Of a stretch of 64,000 nt of DNA, positions 18,392 through 26,551 are shown piece by piece. Each line of letters begins with the position of its first letter. Within the stretch, counting starts at the first letter, position 1. Both the position numbers and the translations under genes were made by a program. The notes below the pieces were generated by a model, which was given only the letters and a program-made list of their open reading frames with translations, had not been told where the DNA came from and did not search any database. Source of the DNA: Erysipelotrichaceae bacterium 66202529 (lineage in GTDB: Bacteria > Bacillota_I > Bacilli_A > Erysipelotrichales > Erysipelotrichaceae); the NCBI GenBank assembly GCA_017161075.1, contig CP046174.1:2418001-2482000 (forward strand), written 5' to 3'.

Positions 18392-19345
18392 TTATTTTCC
18401 TTTTTTCGGGTTTATAACCTCATCCAGTGCATCCTTCGCTGCATCATCCACCAGAATCTCTCTGGCACTTGTCAGGAAGGAGGCCATATTCTGCATTTCG
18501 CTTGGTACTACAATCTTTGTAGCTCTGCCATCTGCCATTTTCTCATAGGTTTCCAGACTCTTCAAGCTCAGATATTCCTTCGTCGGATTGGCATCCTTAA
18601 TCATTTCAATACCACGGGCCTGTGCTTCATAAATACGCTCCATAGCACGTGCCTGCCCTTCTGCTTCCGCAATCATCGCTTCCTTCTTTGCGTTAGCACG
18701 AAGAACCATCGCCTCTTTTTCACCCTCAGCAGTCAGAATGTTGCTTCGTTTTTCACCCTCTGCACGCAGGATGGATTCACGGCGTTCACGCTCTGCACGC
18801 ATCTGCTTTTCCATGGCTTCCTGGATATCGCGTGGCGGAATGATGTTTTTCACCTCTACACGGTTTACCTTAATACCCCATGGATCTGTTGCCTCATCCA
18901 GAATCGCACGCATCTTCGTATTGATAATATCACGGGAGGTCAGCGTTTCATCCAGCTCCAGATCACCGATAATATTACGCAGTGTAGTAGCTGTCAGATT
19001 TTCAATTGCTGTAATTGGCCCGACAACTCCATACGTATACAGCTTTGGATCGGTTATCTGAAAATACACAACCGTGTCAATCTGCATCGTTACATTATCC
19101 TTAGTGATAACCGGCTGCGGGGCAAAATCCTTCACAACCTCTTTCAGTGTTACCTTATTGGAAACACGATCCACAAACGGAACCAGAATATGAATTCCGG
19201 TATTCCATGTCGTATGATAGGCACCCAGCCGCTCCACAACATATGCCTTTGCCTGCGGCACGATACGGATGAGGTAGGCAAACAGCCCGACCAGAATCAG
19301 TACAACAACTACAAGCAGTATAATCTGAAATACACTCATCATCAT
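18392..19345 (-). CDS. SPFH/Band 7 (stomatin-type) membrane protein
   Basis: A 317-residue protein with an N-terminal membrane segment (about residues 6-27), the Band 7 domain (PQAKAYVVERLGAYHTTWNTG onward to about 180), then a long alanine/glutamate coiled coil (EGEKEAMVLRANAKKEAMIAEAEGQA). This is the QmcA/stomatin group, which forms membrane-bound rings and organises membrane microdomains. nfeD lies 16 bases upstream; SPFH-NfeD pairing is widespread. A small unknown gene precedes both. The paired role in membrane quality control is inferred from the family. Confidence 0.9.
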   Translation of the reverse strand: MMMSVFQIILLVVVVLILVGLFAYLIRIVPQAKAYVVERLGAYHTTWNTGIHILVPFVDRVSNKVTLKEVVKDFAPQPVITKDNVTMQIDTVVYFQITDPKLYTYGVVGPITAIENLTATTLRNIIGDLELDETLTSRDIINTKMRAILDEATDPWGIKVNRVEVKNIIPPRDIQEAMEKQMRAERERRESILRAEGEKRSNILTAEGEKEAMVLRANAKKEAMIAEAEGQARAMERIYEAQARGIEMIKDANPTKEYLSLKSLETYEKMADGRATKIVVPSEMQNMASFLTSAREILVDDAAKDALDEVINPKKGK

Positions 19346-19361
19346 TACCTTCTTTCTTTTT

Positions 19362-19793
19362 CTATCTTTCGCTTACTCTTTTTACAAGCAGCTTGGCGCC
19401 TTCAATAGCGACAACCTTGACCTTTGCGCCTTCCTGTATGGGTTCATCCTCCACCGGAACCGCATGCCACATCGTGCCATTGACCTTTACCTCGCCCCAT
19501 TCATCCTTCGTCACAGCCTTGGTTACCTGTGCAATTTCACCGATGAAACGATCGGCGTTGGTAGGTATCGTATTACCTCTGAGATAACGCGAGGCGATTG
19601 GACGCACAATCAGCATACTGACAAGTGATACAACAACAAAGCATACGATCTGCACCCATAGCGGAAGATTGATCAAAGCTGTCAGGGCTCCAATCACACC
19701 ACCCACGGCAAACCATATGGAAATCAATGCAGTAGGTGTCAGCAGCTCTACAAGAACCGCACCTACGCAAATGGCAATCCAGATCAGTACCAT
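19362..19793 (-). CDS. NfeD-like membrane protein, short form
   Basis: A 143-residue protein with three or four membrane helices (residues 3-70) followed by an OB-fold (about 85-143, TNADRFIGEIAQVTKAV...GTMWHAV). This is the short NfeD type without the ClpP-like protease domain. It works with SPFH proteins, and such a gene follows directly. AGGGGTG eight bases upstream fixes the start at 19793. The ATG lies seven bases after the stop of the preceding small gene, so the three genes share a transcript. Confidence 0.88.
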   Translation of the reverse strand: MVLIWIAICVGAVLVELLTPTALISIWFAVGGVIGALTALINLPLWVQIVCFVVVSLVSMLIVRPIASRYLRGNTIPTNADRFIGEIAQVTKAVTKDEWGEVKVNGTMWHAVPVEDEPIQEGAKVKVVAIEGAKLLVKRVSER

Positions 19794-19800
19794 AGTCCAT

Positions 19801-20178
19801 TCACCCCTTATCTGCAGCCAGTTCGTGGAGATCTGCAATCAGCATATTCTCCTTGTCATCATAAGCCGCGTTGATTTTCAGCCCGTTGATGGGCTGCTGG
19901 ATCATTCCGGAAATCTCCTCGATGATCATTTTATTGCTGATTCTGGCATACCCTTTTCCAACAGACACCTTATGCAGCTGATCCATAGACACCAGATGAA
20001 GATCGATTTCCCGCTTCGACACGGGACGGATTCCCAATTTGAGATGATCCTTATCCAGTCCGATCATGGCCCAGCGCACATCCTCAAAATAAGAGGCAGC
20101 ACTGCTGTTCAAGGTAATGTTATTCGGATACAGCGTCAATACAAGCGTATATACATTGCCCTTTACCCACGTAAACAT
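19801..20178 (-). CDS. Conserved-looking protein of unknown function, first gene of SPFH/NfeD operon
   Basis: A 125-residue soluble protein with no membrane segment or motif I can name. It looks like a compact mixed alpha/beta domain (WVKGNVYTLVLTLYPNNIT...GKGYARISNKMIIEEI). AGGCGGTG precedes the chosen ATG at 20178; the longer frame begins inside the promoter. It is the promoter-proximal gene of a three-gene unit with nfeD and the SPFH gene. A role alongside that membrane complex is plausible but unproven. Confidence 0.72.
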   Translation of the reverse strand: MFTWVKGNVYTLVLTLYPNNITLNSSAASYFEDVRWAMIGLDKDHLKLGIRPVSKREIDLHLVSMDQLHKVSVGKGYARISNKMIIEEISGMIQQPINGLKINAAYDDKENMLIADLHELAADKG

Positions 20179-20209
20179 CCTGCCACCGCCTTTCCTGTTC
20201 CTTATCCAT

Positions 20210-20238
20210 AGTATAGTACGGTTTTTCTTATTTTGCAA
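20210..20238 (-). promoter_or_regulatory. Promoter of the unknown-nfeD-SPFH operon
   Basis: On the minus strand TTGCAA (20238-20233), 17 bases, TATACT (20215-20210), about 30 bases before the first ATG. Confidence 0.65.
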
Positions 20239-20286
20239 TATAATTTTATACAATTCTTATTTTTCTTATTATTTTAACAAAGCTTT

Positions 20287-20309
20287 AAAAAAAGCAGTCT
20301 TCACTGCTT
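20287..20309 (-). terminator. Intrinsic terminator of the lepB-rbgA-rnhB run, overlapping rnhB stop
   Basis: Minus-strand AAGCAGT, loop GAAG, ACTGCTT, then a T-run. The first arm begins within the rnhB stop codon TAA (20310-20308). Confidence 0.85.
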
Positions 20310-20931
20310 AAATATCCAGTACCAGCTGCCGCATCGCTGCCACCGGGCCATAGCTTTCACGGTACAAGCCCTTAACCACACCATACGTATGCAGCGCCTC
20401 GATATGCGCCTTTGTCGGATACCCCTTATGCCGAGCAAAGCCGTATTGGGGATACTGCTTATCATACGCCTCCATGATACAGTCCCTTGTCACCTTGGCC
20501 AGAATGCTGGCCGCCGCAATACTGACGCTTTTCTGATCCCCCTTGACAAGTGAAATCACATCCTTTGTATTGCCAGGCAGTGGCATGGCATCGGTTAATA
20601 CCCCATCTGCCATGGAAAACTGCTCACTCAGCGTTTGCATCGCATTCTGCGTGGCACGGTAAATATTCAGCTCATCTATGATAGCCGGCTCAATGATGGC
20701 AATATGGTATTCCTGTGCCTGATGAATCACATCCTGAAAAAGAGCTCTTCGCTTCTTATCACTCAGCTTCTTGGAGTCGTAGATTTCCTCATGGAAATAG
20801 CCGGGTGGAAAGGCAACTGCCGCAACGACCAGCGGCCCGGCAATAGGCCCTCTGCCTGCTTCATCGATTCCGACGATACACGTTTTTCCCTGCTGCCACC
20901 AGGCCTGCTCATACTCATTCGCTGTCTGCAT
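20308..20931 (-). CDS. rnhB: Ribonuclease HII
   Basis: A 207-residue enzyme that nicks RNA at RNA-DNA junctions and removes misincorporated ribonucleotides. CIVGIDEAGRGPIAGPLV carries the first Asp-Glu pair of the active site. YDSKKLSDKKR, LTDAM and SIAAASILAKVTRD supply the rest of the signature. The start at 20931 follows GGGAG by eight bases and lies within the last 17 bases of rbgA, so the two are coupled. The longer open frame upstream is an artefact of the overlap. Confidence 0.96.
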   Translation of the reverse strand: MQTANEYEQAWWQQGKTCIVGIDEAGRGPIAGPLVVAAVAFPPGYFHEEIYDSKKLSDKKRRALFQDVIHQAQEYHIAIIEPAIIDELNIYRATQNAMQTLSEQFSMADGVLTDAMPLPGNTKDVISLVKGDQKSVSIAAASILAKVTRDCIMEAYDKQYPQYGFARHKGYPTKAHIEALHTYGVVKGLYRESYGPVAAMRQLVLDI

Positions 20932-21781
20932 CCGGCATCTCCCATGTAATCGCGCCGAGCTTATCATCCCGCAATTCCCGCAGGAAGGTTTCAATCGTCC
21001 GCTTCTCATCCATTTCATCCTTACGCATAAAGCCGCGCTTTCTCGCAATCCGCTCCAGCATTTCATACGGATCATCACAAACTGCAAGCTCATAGCGTTT
21101 CTGCAATGCGTCCGGATGCTGTGCAATCAAATACCGCATCGCCCATGCCGCAATCTCCTCCAGCGGCAGGATTTCATCCCGTATCGCTCCGGTGATTGCC
21201 AGCAGCACACCAACGGTTTCATCCTCGAACTTCGGCCACAGGACACCCGGAGTATCCAGCAGCTCCAGGCTTTGATTCACCTTTGACCACTGCAGGGCTC
21301 TGGTTACGCCCGGACGATCTCCCGTCACTGCCACCTTCTTTTTGGAAATCCGGTTGATAAAGGTGGATTTCCCCACATTCGGCACTCCGACAACCATGGC
21401 GCGAATGGCGCGCGGACGAATGCCTCTGCGCTTCATACGCTCAATCTTCGCCTGCATAAGCAGCTGGCTTTGTTCAACAATTTTCGGTATGATGTTTTCT
21501 TTCAGTATATCAAGAGCCACCACCCGCGTAGTTTCATTGCGCAGCTGTTTGCACCACAAAGCCGTTGCCGCTGCATCTGCCTTATCCTTTTTCGACAGCA
21601 CGATCAGCCTCGGCTTGTTTTGGCAAAGCTCTTCAATCATCGGGTTTTTACTGGCGTTGGGTATCCGGGCATCCCGCAGCTCAATCACCATATCCACCAT
21701 GCTCAGCTTTTCCTGCATTTCCCGCTTCGCCTTGGTCATATGACCGGGAAACCACTGAATGCGTATTTTATCATCCGCCAT
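20915..21781 (-). CDS. rbgA: Ribosome biogenesis GTPase A
   Basis: A 288-residue circularly permuted GTPase (YlqF/RbgA) required for late assembly of the 50S subunit. The motif order is G4 (LSKKDKAD), then G1 (GVPNVGKST), then G3 (DTPGVLWP), as expected for the family. The N-terminal QWFPGHMTKAKREM is the hallmark, and a C-terminal helical domain binds rRNA. It overlaps the upstream signal peptidase by 11 bases and rnhB downstream by 17. The lepB-rbgA-rnhB order is a Firmicutes neighbourhood next to rplS. Confidence 0.96.
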   Translation of the reverse strand: MADDKIRIQWFPGHMTKAKREMQEKLSMVDMVIELRDARIPNASKNPMIEELCQNKPRLIVLSKKDKADAAATALWCKQLRNETTRVVALDILKENIIPKIVEQSQLLMQAKIERMKRRGIRPRAIRAMVVGVPNVGKSTFINRISKKKVAVTGDRPGVTRALQWSKVNQSLELLDTPGVLWPKFEDETVGVLLAITGAIRDEILPLEEIAAWAMRYLIAQHPDALQKRYELAVCDDPYEMLERIARKRGFMRKDEMDEKRTIETFLRELRDDKLGAITWEMPDADSE

Positions 21782-22364
21782 TGCCTACATACCTCGCTTT
21801 CGAAAACGGCTTATACACGAATACACCTCTGGCAATGATCTGTTCCCGTTTAAACGGCCCGACAGCTTCATTTCTCGAATCCAGTGATTCATTGCGATTA
21901 TCGCCAACTAACAGATATTCATCCCTGCCCAGCTTTTCCGATGTATAATCCTGTGTAAAATACTTTGTATTCGTCCTGCTTTTTACCTGCTCTACATAGC
22001 TTTTATCCAGAAACGGCTCCGCTACCTTATTTCCATCGACATACAGCACACCCTCACGGTAGCTGATCGTCTCTCCCGGTAAGCCGATGACACGCTTGAC
22101 CCACAGATCATCACTTCGATACTCTCTGGCCACCACCACATCAAAGCGTTTGATATCACCGACATAATTGGCTGCCATATTGATTATGACCGATTCCCCT
22201 TCCTGCAGGGTCGGATACATGGAGGTTCCCTTTACCTCCTCCTTGCGCGCCACAAAGACTAGAATGACGACGGCCGCTACCACGGTAATCAGAATCAACC
22301 GGAGAAAGTCAAGGATGGTATAAACGATATCCAGCCTGCTTCTGGTTCTTTTACGTTTGTTCAT
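21771..22364 (-). CDS. lepB: Signal peptidase I, second of tandem pair
   Basis: A 197-residue membrane serine protease that removes signal peptides from exported proteins. One N-terminal membrane segment (about 18-40) precedes the catalytic domain with Ser48 (KGTSMYPTL) and Lys90 (WVKRVIGLPGE), the Ser-Lys dyad, and the late GDNRNESLDSR box. It starts three bases after the stop of a paralogue. The two share overall design but differ widely in sequence, so the duplication is not recent and substrate preferences may differ. Confidence 0.94.
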   Translation of the reverse strand: MNKRKRTRSRLDIVYTILDFLRLILITVVAAVVILVFVARKEEVKGTSMYPTLQEGESVIINMAANYVGDIKRFDVVVAREYRSDDLWVKRVIGLPGETISYREGVLYVDGNKVAEPFLDKSYVEQVKSRTNTKYFTQDYTSEKLGRDEYLLVGDNRNESLDSRNEAVGPFKREQIIARGVFVYKPFSKARYVGNGG

Positions 22365-22367
22365 ATA

Positions 22368-22970
22368 TTATTCCGCCACTCTCATTTTCGTAAACGGCAG
22401 TACGATAAAAAAGTCCACTGCCTTAATATCGCTTCGCTGAAAAGGGCCCATGACACGGGAATCCTTGCTTGCATAGCGATTATCGCCCATCAGAAAATAT
22501 TCATCATCACCCAACTGCACTTCATCAAAATCATCTGTGAATTTATAATTTTCCGTCAGCCGGATGCTTTCAGCATAATCATTTTCCAGATAGGGCTCCT
22601 TCAATGCATTATCATTGATATAAATCGTATCTCCACTGGCACGGATTCGTTCCCCCGGCAGACCGATGACACGCTTGATCCAATACGTATGCGTTTTTTC
22701 TTTCTCATATACAATAACGATATCTCCACGCTTGATCTCCTGAAAATGACCGGAAAACGCATTGCCAAACCCAAATTCACCAGTCTTCAGCGTAGGATAC
22801 ATGCTGCCTCCCTGCACGCGCATGGGCCGTACAAGATAATTGGCTGTCAGATATACGAGAATGAAACAGACAAGAAATATTTTCAGCAGAGAAAACAGAT
22901 TGGAAAAAATCACACCTGACAGTGATTCTTTTTCGTCCGCTCTGTGTCTGTCCTTCTCCAGCTTCCGCAT
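22368..22970 (-). CDS. lepB: Signal peptidase I, first of tandem pair
   Basis: A 200-residue type I signal peptidase. A charged N-terminus (1-17) precedes one membrane segment (about 22-45). The catalytic dyad is Ser56 (GGSMYPTL) and Lys99 (WIKRVIGLPGE), with GDNRYASKDSR near the C-terminus. It lies just after the rplS terminator and before its paralogue, so transcription may come by readthrough from rplS or from a weak promoter I cannot see. Multiple SipS-like enzymes per genome are common in Firmicutes. Confidence 0.94.
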   Translation of the reverse strand: MRKLEKDRHRADEKESLSGVIFSNLFSLLKIFLVCFILVYLTANYLVRPMRVQGGSMYPTLKTGEFGFGNAFSGHFQEIKRGDIVIVYEKEKTHTYWIKRVIGLPGERIRASGDTIYINDNALKEPYLENDYAESIRLTENYKFTDDFDEVQLGDDEYFLMGDNRYASKDSRVMGPFQRSDIKAVDFFIVLPFTKMRVAE

Positions 22971-22993
22971 CGTATACCCTCCAGCCTAAAAAT

Positions 22994-23020
22994 AAAAAGT
23001 CGAGCAAGACCCGACTTTTT
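22994..23020 (-). terminator. Intrinsic terminator of rplS
   Basis: AAAAAGTCG (22994-23002) and CGACTTTTT (23012-23020) form a nine-pair stem. It begins six bases after the rplS stop and could work on either strand. Confidence 0.85.
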
Positions 23021-23026
23021 TCCAGC

Positions 23027-23374
23027 TTAACGAACTTCTTTGATACGAGAAGCCTTACCAGAACGTCCGCGTAAGTAGAATAATTTATTTCTTCTAACCT
23101 TACCGTTACGTACAACTTCGATTTTTTCAACAATTGGAGAATGAATCGGGAATGTTCTTTCTACACCGATCTGGTTTGAGATTTTACGAACAGTGAAAAC
23201 TTCGTTGATTCCTCCACCCTGCTTTGCGATAACCAATCCCTCGAATACCTGGATACGGGATTTGTCACCCTCTTTGATCTTAACGTGTACACGAACGGTA
23301 CTTCCGGATTTAAAGAATGGAACATCTTTCTTCAATTGTGATTTTGTTACTTCATTTACTAACTGCATGTTCAT
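23027..23374 (-). CDS. rplS: 50S ribosomal protein L19
   Basis: A 115-residue ribosomal protein at the subunit interface. The sequence ([57 protein letters not shown]) matches L19 throughout. Two ATGs are possible. The one at 23374 lies ten bases after AGGAG and is preferred; the one at 23380 lies only four bases after it. trmD is not directly adjacent as in many Firmicutes: a broken glycosylase-like gene separates them. A probable L19 leader precedes the gene. Confidence 0.97.
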   Translation of the reverse strand: MNMQLVNEVTKSQLKKDVPFFKSGSTVRVHVKIKEGDKSRIQVFEGLVIAKQGGGINEVFTVRKISNQIGVERTFPIHSPIVEKIEVVRNGKVRRNKLFYLRGRSGKASRIKEVR

Positions 23375-23392
23375 AATCATGGCGCTCCTTTT

Positions 23393-23460
23393 CTATTCAT
23401 ATAACGTAGAGGCTCTTGAATCATACTGTTCAGCGGAACCGCGTGCCATAAAGGCTTATA
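23393..23460 (-). promoter_or_regulatory. Putative L19 leader (autoregulatory RNA)
   Basis: The minus-strand 5' region contains CGCGGTTCCGCTGAACAG followed by GAGCCTCTACG, segments I associate with the Firmicutes L19 leader motif. L19 is thought to bind this RNA and repress its own synthesis. Recognition is from memory of the consensus. Confidence 0.55.
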
Positions 23461-23461
23461 T

Positions 23462-23491
23462 ATGATATCACAGATCAGGGATATTTGTAAA
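23462..23491 (-). promoter_or_regulatory. Candidate promoter of rplS
   Basis: On the minus strand TTTACA (23491-23486), 18 bases, TATCAT (23467-23462), placed just ahead of the putative leader. Confidence 0.45.
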
Positions 23492-23585
23492 TACTTTTTC
23501 ATCCATTTTTTTACAGTAATAAAGAAGAAGTCGTTTTTTGAAAGGTCGGGCCCTTTCTGTTATTATCATACCATTTTCATCAACT

Positions 23586-23643
23586 AAAAAAAAGAAGAAT
23601 GCCGAATTTTACAAAGAAAATCCCGACACTTCTTCCGCTTTCC
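23586..23643 (-). terminator. Intrinsic terminator after the glycosylase-like pseudogene
   Basis: Minus-strand GAAGAA...TTCTTC arms, extended inward by about seven further pairs across a one-base bulge, are followed by a run of nine T. It probably ends the rpsP-khpA-rimM-trmD transcript as well. Confidence 0.65.
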
Positions 23644-23645
23644 TA

Positions 23646-24228
23646 TTAACCGTTCTTTTGTGTTTCCAAATAGGTGAGCATTTGCGAAATATCCTCTTCA
23701 ATCATCGTCCGCTTACTGCGTTCGATCTGCAGGTTTCTGCCCGTCATGATATAGGAAGGAAACAGACGGATTTCCCCATCCATCCAGATGCTTTTTCGCA
23801 GCTTGTAGGTGGAGCCGGCAGGAATGCGTGCCGTATGCTTGCGCTTTGCTATCATCGTATGCAGATGTATGGCAACATCCCCCATCAGCATGATTACACG
23901 CAGCTTTTTAAACAGCTTCAGCTCCTCCTCCAAAACAACAGATGTCCTGCAGCTGCAAGCTGGTAAAGCCTGTATCCGGCTTTGGCAGCTTGCAGGCATT
24001 GGTGATATAAATGCCCTGCTCAAGCAGCTGGACAGGGGTAGTACCAGGAAACAGCAGTGACAATGCAACAGCATATTCCCCATCCATGTCACCATAGAAA
24101 TTGTCCGTTACCCCATGTGGGGCACATTCGTTGATCATGACCACCTGAATGCTGTCCGGATTCACCTCAACTGTGTCCATATACAGGGATGTATGACAGT
24201 GCTGCTCCAGATATGCTTTTATATGCAT
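23646..24228 (-). pseudogene. Uracil-DNA glycosylase-family gene broken by a frameshift
   Basis: Two minus-strand frames join into one protein. Frame one (24228 down) runs MHIKAYLEQHCHTSLYMDTV to ITNACKLPKPDTGFTSLQLQD. Frame two continues VVLEEELKLFKKLRVIMLMGDVAI, then IPAGSTYKLRK and LFPSYIMTGRNLQIERSK to a stop at 23646. The join near 23935-23946 needs one base to be skipped; the total of 583 bases is one more than a multiple of three. The pattern resembles uracil-DNA glycosylase family proteins. AAGGAG precedes the ATG. It may be a real mutation, a sequencing error, or (less likely) programmed shifting. It lies between trmD and rplS. Confidence 0.7.
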
Positions 24229-24523
24229 GGTATATCTCTCCTTTTTGAAAACAGCATACCACACCATTTGGACACCGTATTGTCATATTACAGCTTACAA
24301 TGCGATTTCACTGCCTGTATGATCCATATATACGATTGGTCTTATCATAAACAGGTGCAGCATTTGTATCCGGCTGCTTCTCATAAGCGCTATATCCGCT
24401 TATTCCACATACTAATTTAATGGAACAGAAATCTGGTATGTAACAGCTGCGCATTCACACGATGATGTCCTTATTTCACATGCAAAAAGCATCCTCATAA
24501 AAGCCCAGTAGGACTTTCCATAT

Positions 24524-25261
24524 TTATTTATCCTGTCCGGTTTTTTCCAGCCTGATTTCCTCCATAAGCTTTACTTCCTCTTTTGTATATACACGATTTT
24601 CCAGCAGATCTGGACGCTTTTCCATCGTGCGTTTTAATGATTCCTTCAGCCGCCATTTACGAATATTCGCATGATGTCCGCTCAGGAGTACATCCGGCAC
24701 TCTCATGCCTTCGTATTCAATCGGACGTGTATACTGCGGATATTCCAGCAAACCGTTTTCAAAGGAATCATCACTGTGACTTTCTTCCTTAATCACATGA
24801 TCCAGCAATCGTATGACGGCATCGGAAATAACCAGAGCAGCACCTTCCCCTCCTGTCAGCACGAAATCCCCGAGGGATACCTCCATATCCACAAAGGAAC
24901 GGATTCTCTCATCGAAGCCCTCATAATGTCCGCAAAGAATAATCAGATGCTTGATTTCAGAAGCGAATTGGTGAGCGAGCTGCTGATCAAAGCGTTTTCC
25001 CTGCGGTGTCATCATGATAACAAAGGAATCCTCACTGCGCACAGTTTTCAGACAGTCCACGATTGGCTGACACGATAAAACCATCCCCTGCCCGCCACCG
25101 CATGGTGTATCATCCACATGATTATGTTTATCTGTAGTAAAGGAACGAAAATCAATCGTTTCAAAATCCACCAGCTGCTGTTCCAGTGCACGCTTGATAA
25201 TAGATGTTGTGCGAAAGCTGTCAAAAAATTCAGGAAACAGTGTCAGCACTGTTATTTTCAT
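24524..25261 (-). CDS. trmD: tRNA (guanine-N1-)-methyltransferase
   Basis: A 245-residue SPOUT-class enzyme that makes m1G37 in tRNAs and so prevents +1 frameshifting. MKITVLTLFPEFFDSF at the N-terminus, DDTPCGGGQGMVL, the trefoil-knot SAM site (ILCGHYEGFDERI, LGDFVLTGGE) and the C-terminal LLSGHHANIRKWR segment are all present. The ATG overlaps the rimM stop by four bases, so the two are coupled, as in most bacteria. Confidence 0.97.
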   Translation of the reverse strand: MKITVLTLFPEFFDSFRTTSIIKRALEQQLVDFETIDFRSFTTDKHNHVDDTPCGGGQGMVLSCQPIVDCLKTVRSEDSFVIMMTPQGKRFDQQLAHQFASEIKHLIILCGHYEGFDERIRSFVDMEVSLGDFVLTGGEGAALVISDAVIRLLDHVIKEESHSDDSFENGLLEYPQYTRPIEYEGMRVPDVLLSGHHANIRKWRLKESLKRTMEKRPDLLENRVYTKEEVKLMEEIRLEKTGQDK

Positions 25262-25761
25262 AGCAGTCCCTCCAACAGCTCCACCTTCATCACCTTGGCC
25301 TTACGGTCAAATTCCTTTACAAAGGCTCTGACAAAGGGAATCAGGATATCCTTATCCGCAGTCTTTACACGCAGCACTGCATTTGCCCCGGTTTCAATGA
25401 TTTCCGTAACAGTGCCCAGGAGTGCTCCATCCATCGTATATACAGCAGCATCCTGCAGCTCATAATAGTATGCCTCATATGCATCCAGCTCCTGCAGCTC
25501 GTCCTCCCGAATTGTCAGCATACTGCCCTTCCAGGCTTCTACCTGATTGATATCGTCGTAGCCCTCAAACTTTACAAGCAGCTGTCCCTTGCTTTCCCGA
25601 ACGCCAGTGACGCACAAATCCAGTTCACCTGTTGGCAGCTGCAGATGCACAGTGGCCCCCTTGTGAAAACGCAGCTGGGGAAAATCCGTTAAAACCTTGA
25701 TTTTTACTTCACCACGCAGACCGTGTGTATTAACAAGCATACCGATATTGATATTTTTCAT
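25258..25761 (-). CDS. rimM: Ribosome maturation factor RimM
   Basis: A 167-residue 30S assembly factor that binds S19 near the 16S 3' domain. IGMLVNTHGLRGEVKIKVLTDFP is the RimM N-terminal beta-barrel signature. YYYELQDAAVYTMDGALLGTV starts the PRC-barrel domain, which ends with IPFVRAFVKEFD. The start at 25761 is set by GGAGGT seven bases upstream. A terminator lies right between khpA and this binding site, so expression depends on readthrough or on a nearby promoter. Confidence 0.95.
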   Translation of the reverse strand: MKNINIGMLVNTHGLRGEVKIKVLTDFPQLRFHKGATVHLQLPTGELDLCVTGVRESKGQLLVKFEGYDDINQVEAWKGSMLTIREDELQELDAYEAYYYELQDAAVYTMDGALLGTVTEIIETGANAVLRVKTADKDILIPFVRAFVKEFDRKAKVMKVELLEGLL

Positions 25762-25774
25762 ATAGCGTACCTCC

Positions 25775-25799
25775 AAAAAAAGGATGCGAAAGGCATCCT
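25775..25799 (-). terminator. Intrinsic terminator/attenuator between khpA and rimM
   Basis: Minus-strand AGGATGC, loop, GCATCCT, then six T. The first arm starts inside the khpA stop codon TAG (25800-25798), and the T-run ends within about three bases of the rimM GGAGGT. Confidence 0.82.
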
Positions 25800-26046
25800 A
25801 ATATGATTCAAACTTGATGGTAACTCTCTTATCTTCTTTTCTTGATGCTACAGACATCATCTGACGAATAGAAGAAGCCATCATTCCGCGACGACCGATC
25901 AGGCGGGCAACATCATCACTGTTTGCATACACATACAGCAGAATTTCGTTATCCTCCAGTGTCGGCATCATTTTGACAGAAACATTGGTCTTATCTTCAA
26001 CCATCGGTGTTACAAGATCCAACAATACTTTTTCGTAATCGATCAT
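25798..26046 (-). CDS. khpA: KH-domain RNA-binding protein KhpA
   Basis: An 82-residue protein made of a single KH domain. It carries LIGRRGMMASSIRQMM, where the family usually has a GKxG-type loop; here the loop is GRRG, still basic. KhpA pairs with KhpB (Jag) in Firmicutes and binds many RNAs, affecting cell length and division. It lies between rpsP (six bases upstream) and rimM, the standard place. Its stop codon is built into a terminator stem. Confidence 0.94.
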   Translation of the reverse strand: MIDYEKVLLDLVTPMVEDKTNVSVKMMPTLEDNEILLYVYANSDDVARLIGRRGMMASSIRQMMSVASRKEDKRVTIKFESY

Positions 26047-26052
26047 ACTCTT

Positions 26053-26325
26053 TTACTTAGCGTTTTTTTCTTCGTGCAGACGTTTCATGATTCCTTCTTT
26101 AGAAAGAATGTTGCGAACAGTATCAGAAGGCTGTGCTCCTTCCTTCAGCCACTTAGTAGCCAGTTCTTCGTTCAGCACGACACTTGCAGGATTTGTTGTT
26201 GGGTTATAGGTACCGATAATCTCGATAAAACGTCCATCTCTAGGTGCGCGGGAATCCGCAGCGACAATTCTGTAGAAAGGCTTTCTCTTGGAGCCCATTC
26301 TCTTTAATCTTAATTTTACAGCCAT
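26053..26325 (-). CDS. rpsP: 30S ribosomal protein S16
   Basis: A 90-residue ribosomal protein needed for 30S assembly. [40 protein letters not shown] and [20 protein letters not shown] match bacterial S16 closely. A GGAGG-type site precedes the ATG. It is first in the rpsP-khpA-rimM-trmD operon and has a strong promoter about 45 bases upstream. Confidence 0.97.
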   Translation of the reverse strand: MAVKLRLKRMGSKRKPFYRIVAADSRAPRDGRFIEIIGTYNPTTNPASVVLNEELATKWLKEGAQPSDTVRNILSKEGIMKRLHEEKNAK

Positions 26326-26369
26326 ATAATTTCCTCCTATTGGTTATTTTCTTTTTCATTACCTTGATA

Positions 26370-26397
26370 AGTATATCACAGTTTTTCCACCTGTCAA
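26370..26397 (-). promoter_or_regulatory. Promoter of the rpsP operon
   Basis: On the minus strand a perfect TTGACA (26397-26392), 16 bases, TATACT (26375-26370). Confidence 0.8.
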
Positions 26398-26551
26398 GGT
26401 TTTTTACTTTACACCCTGCGATTTTTTTGCGCCCCAGTATTTTTCTGTAATCCCTTATACAGAAAATCCAGTATGCTTCCAACATCCGTTGATATTGAAA
26501 CGGATACTCACCCTTTCATTCCTGTCGTTATTTCATTTACGAACGTAATTT

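Noticed and set aside
21771..22970. Assembly duplication of signal peptidase
   Set aside because: The two tandem genes differ widely in sequence along their length, so they are old paralogues rather than an artefact.
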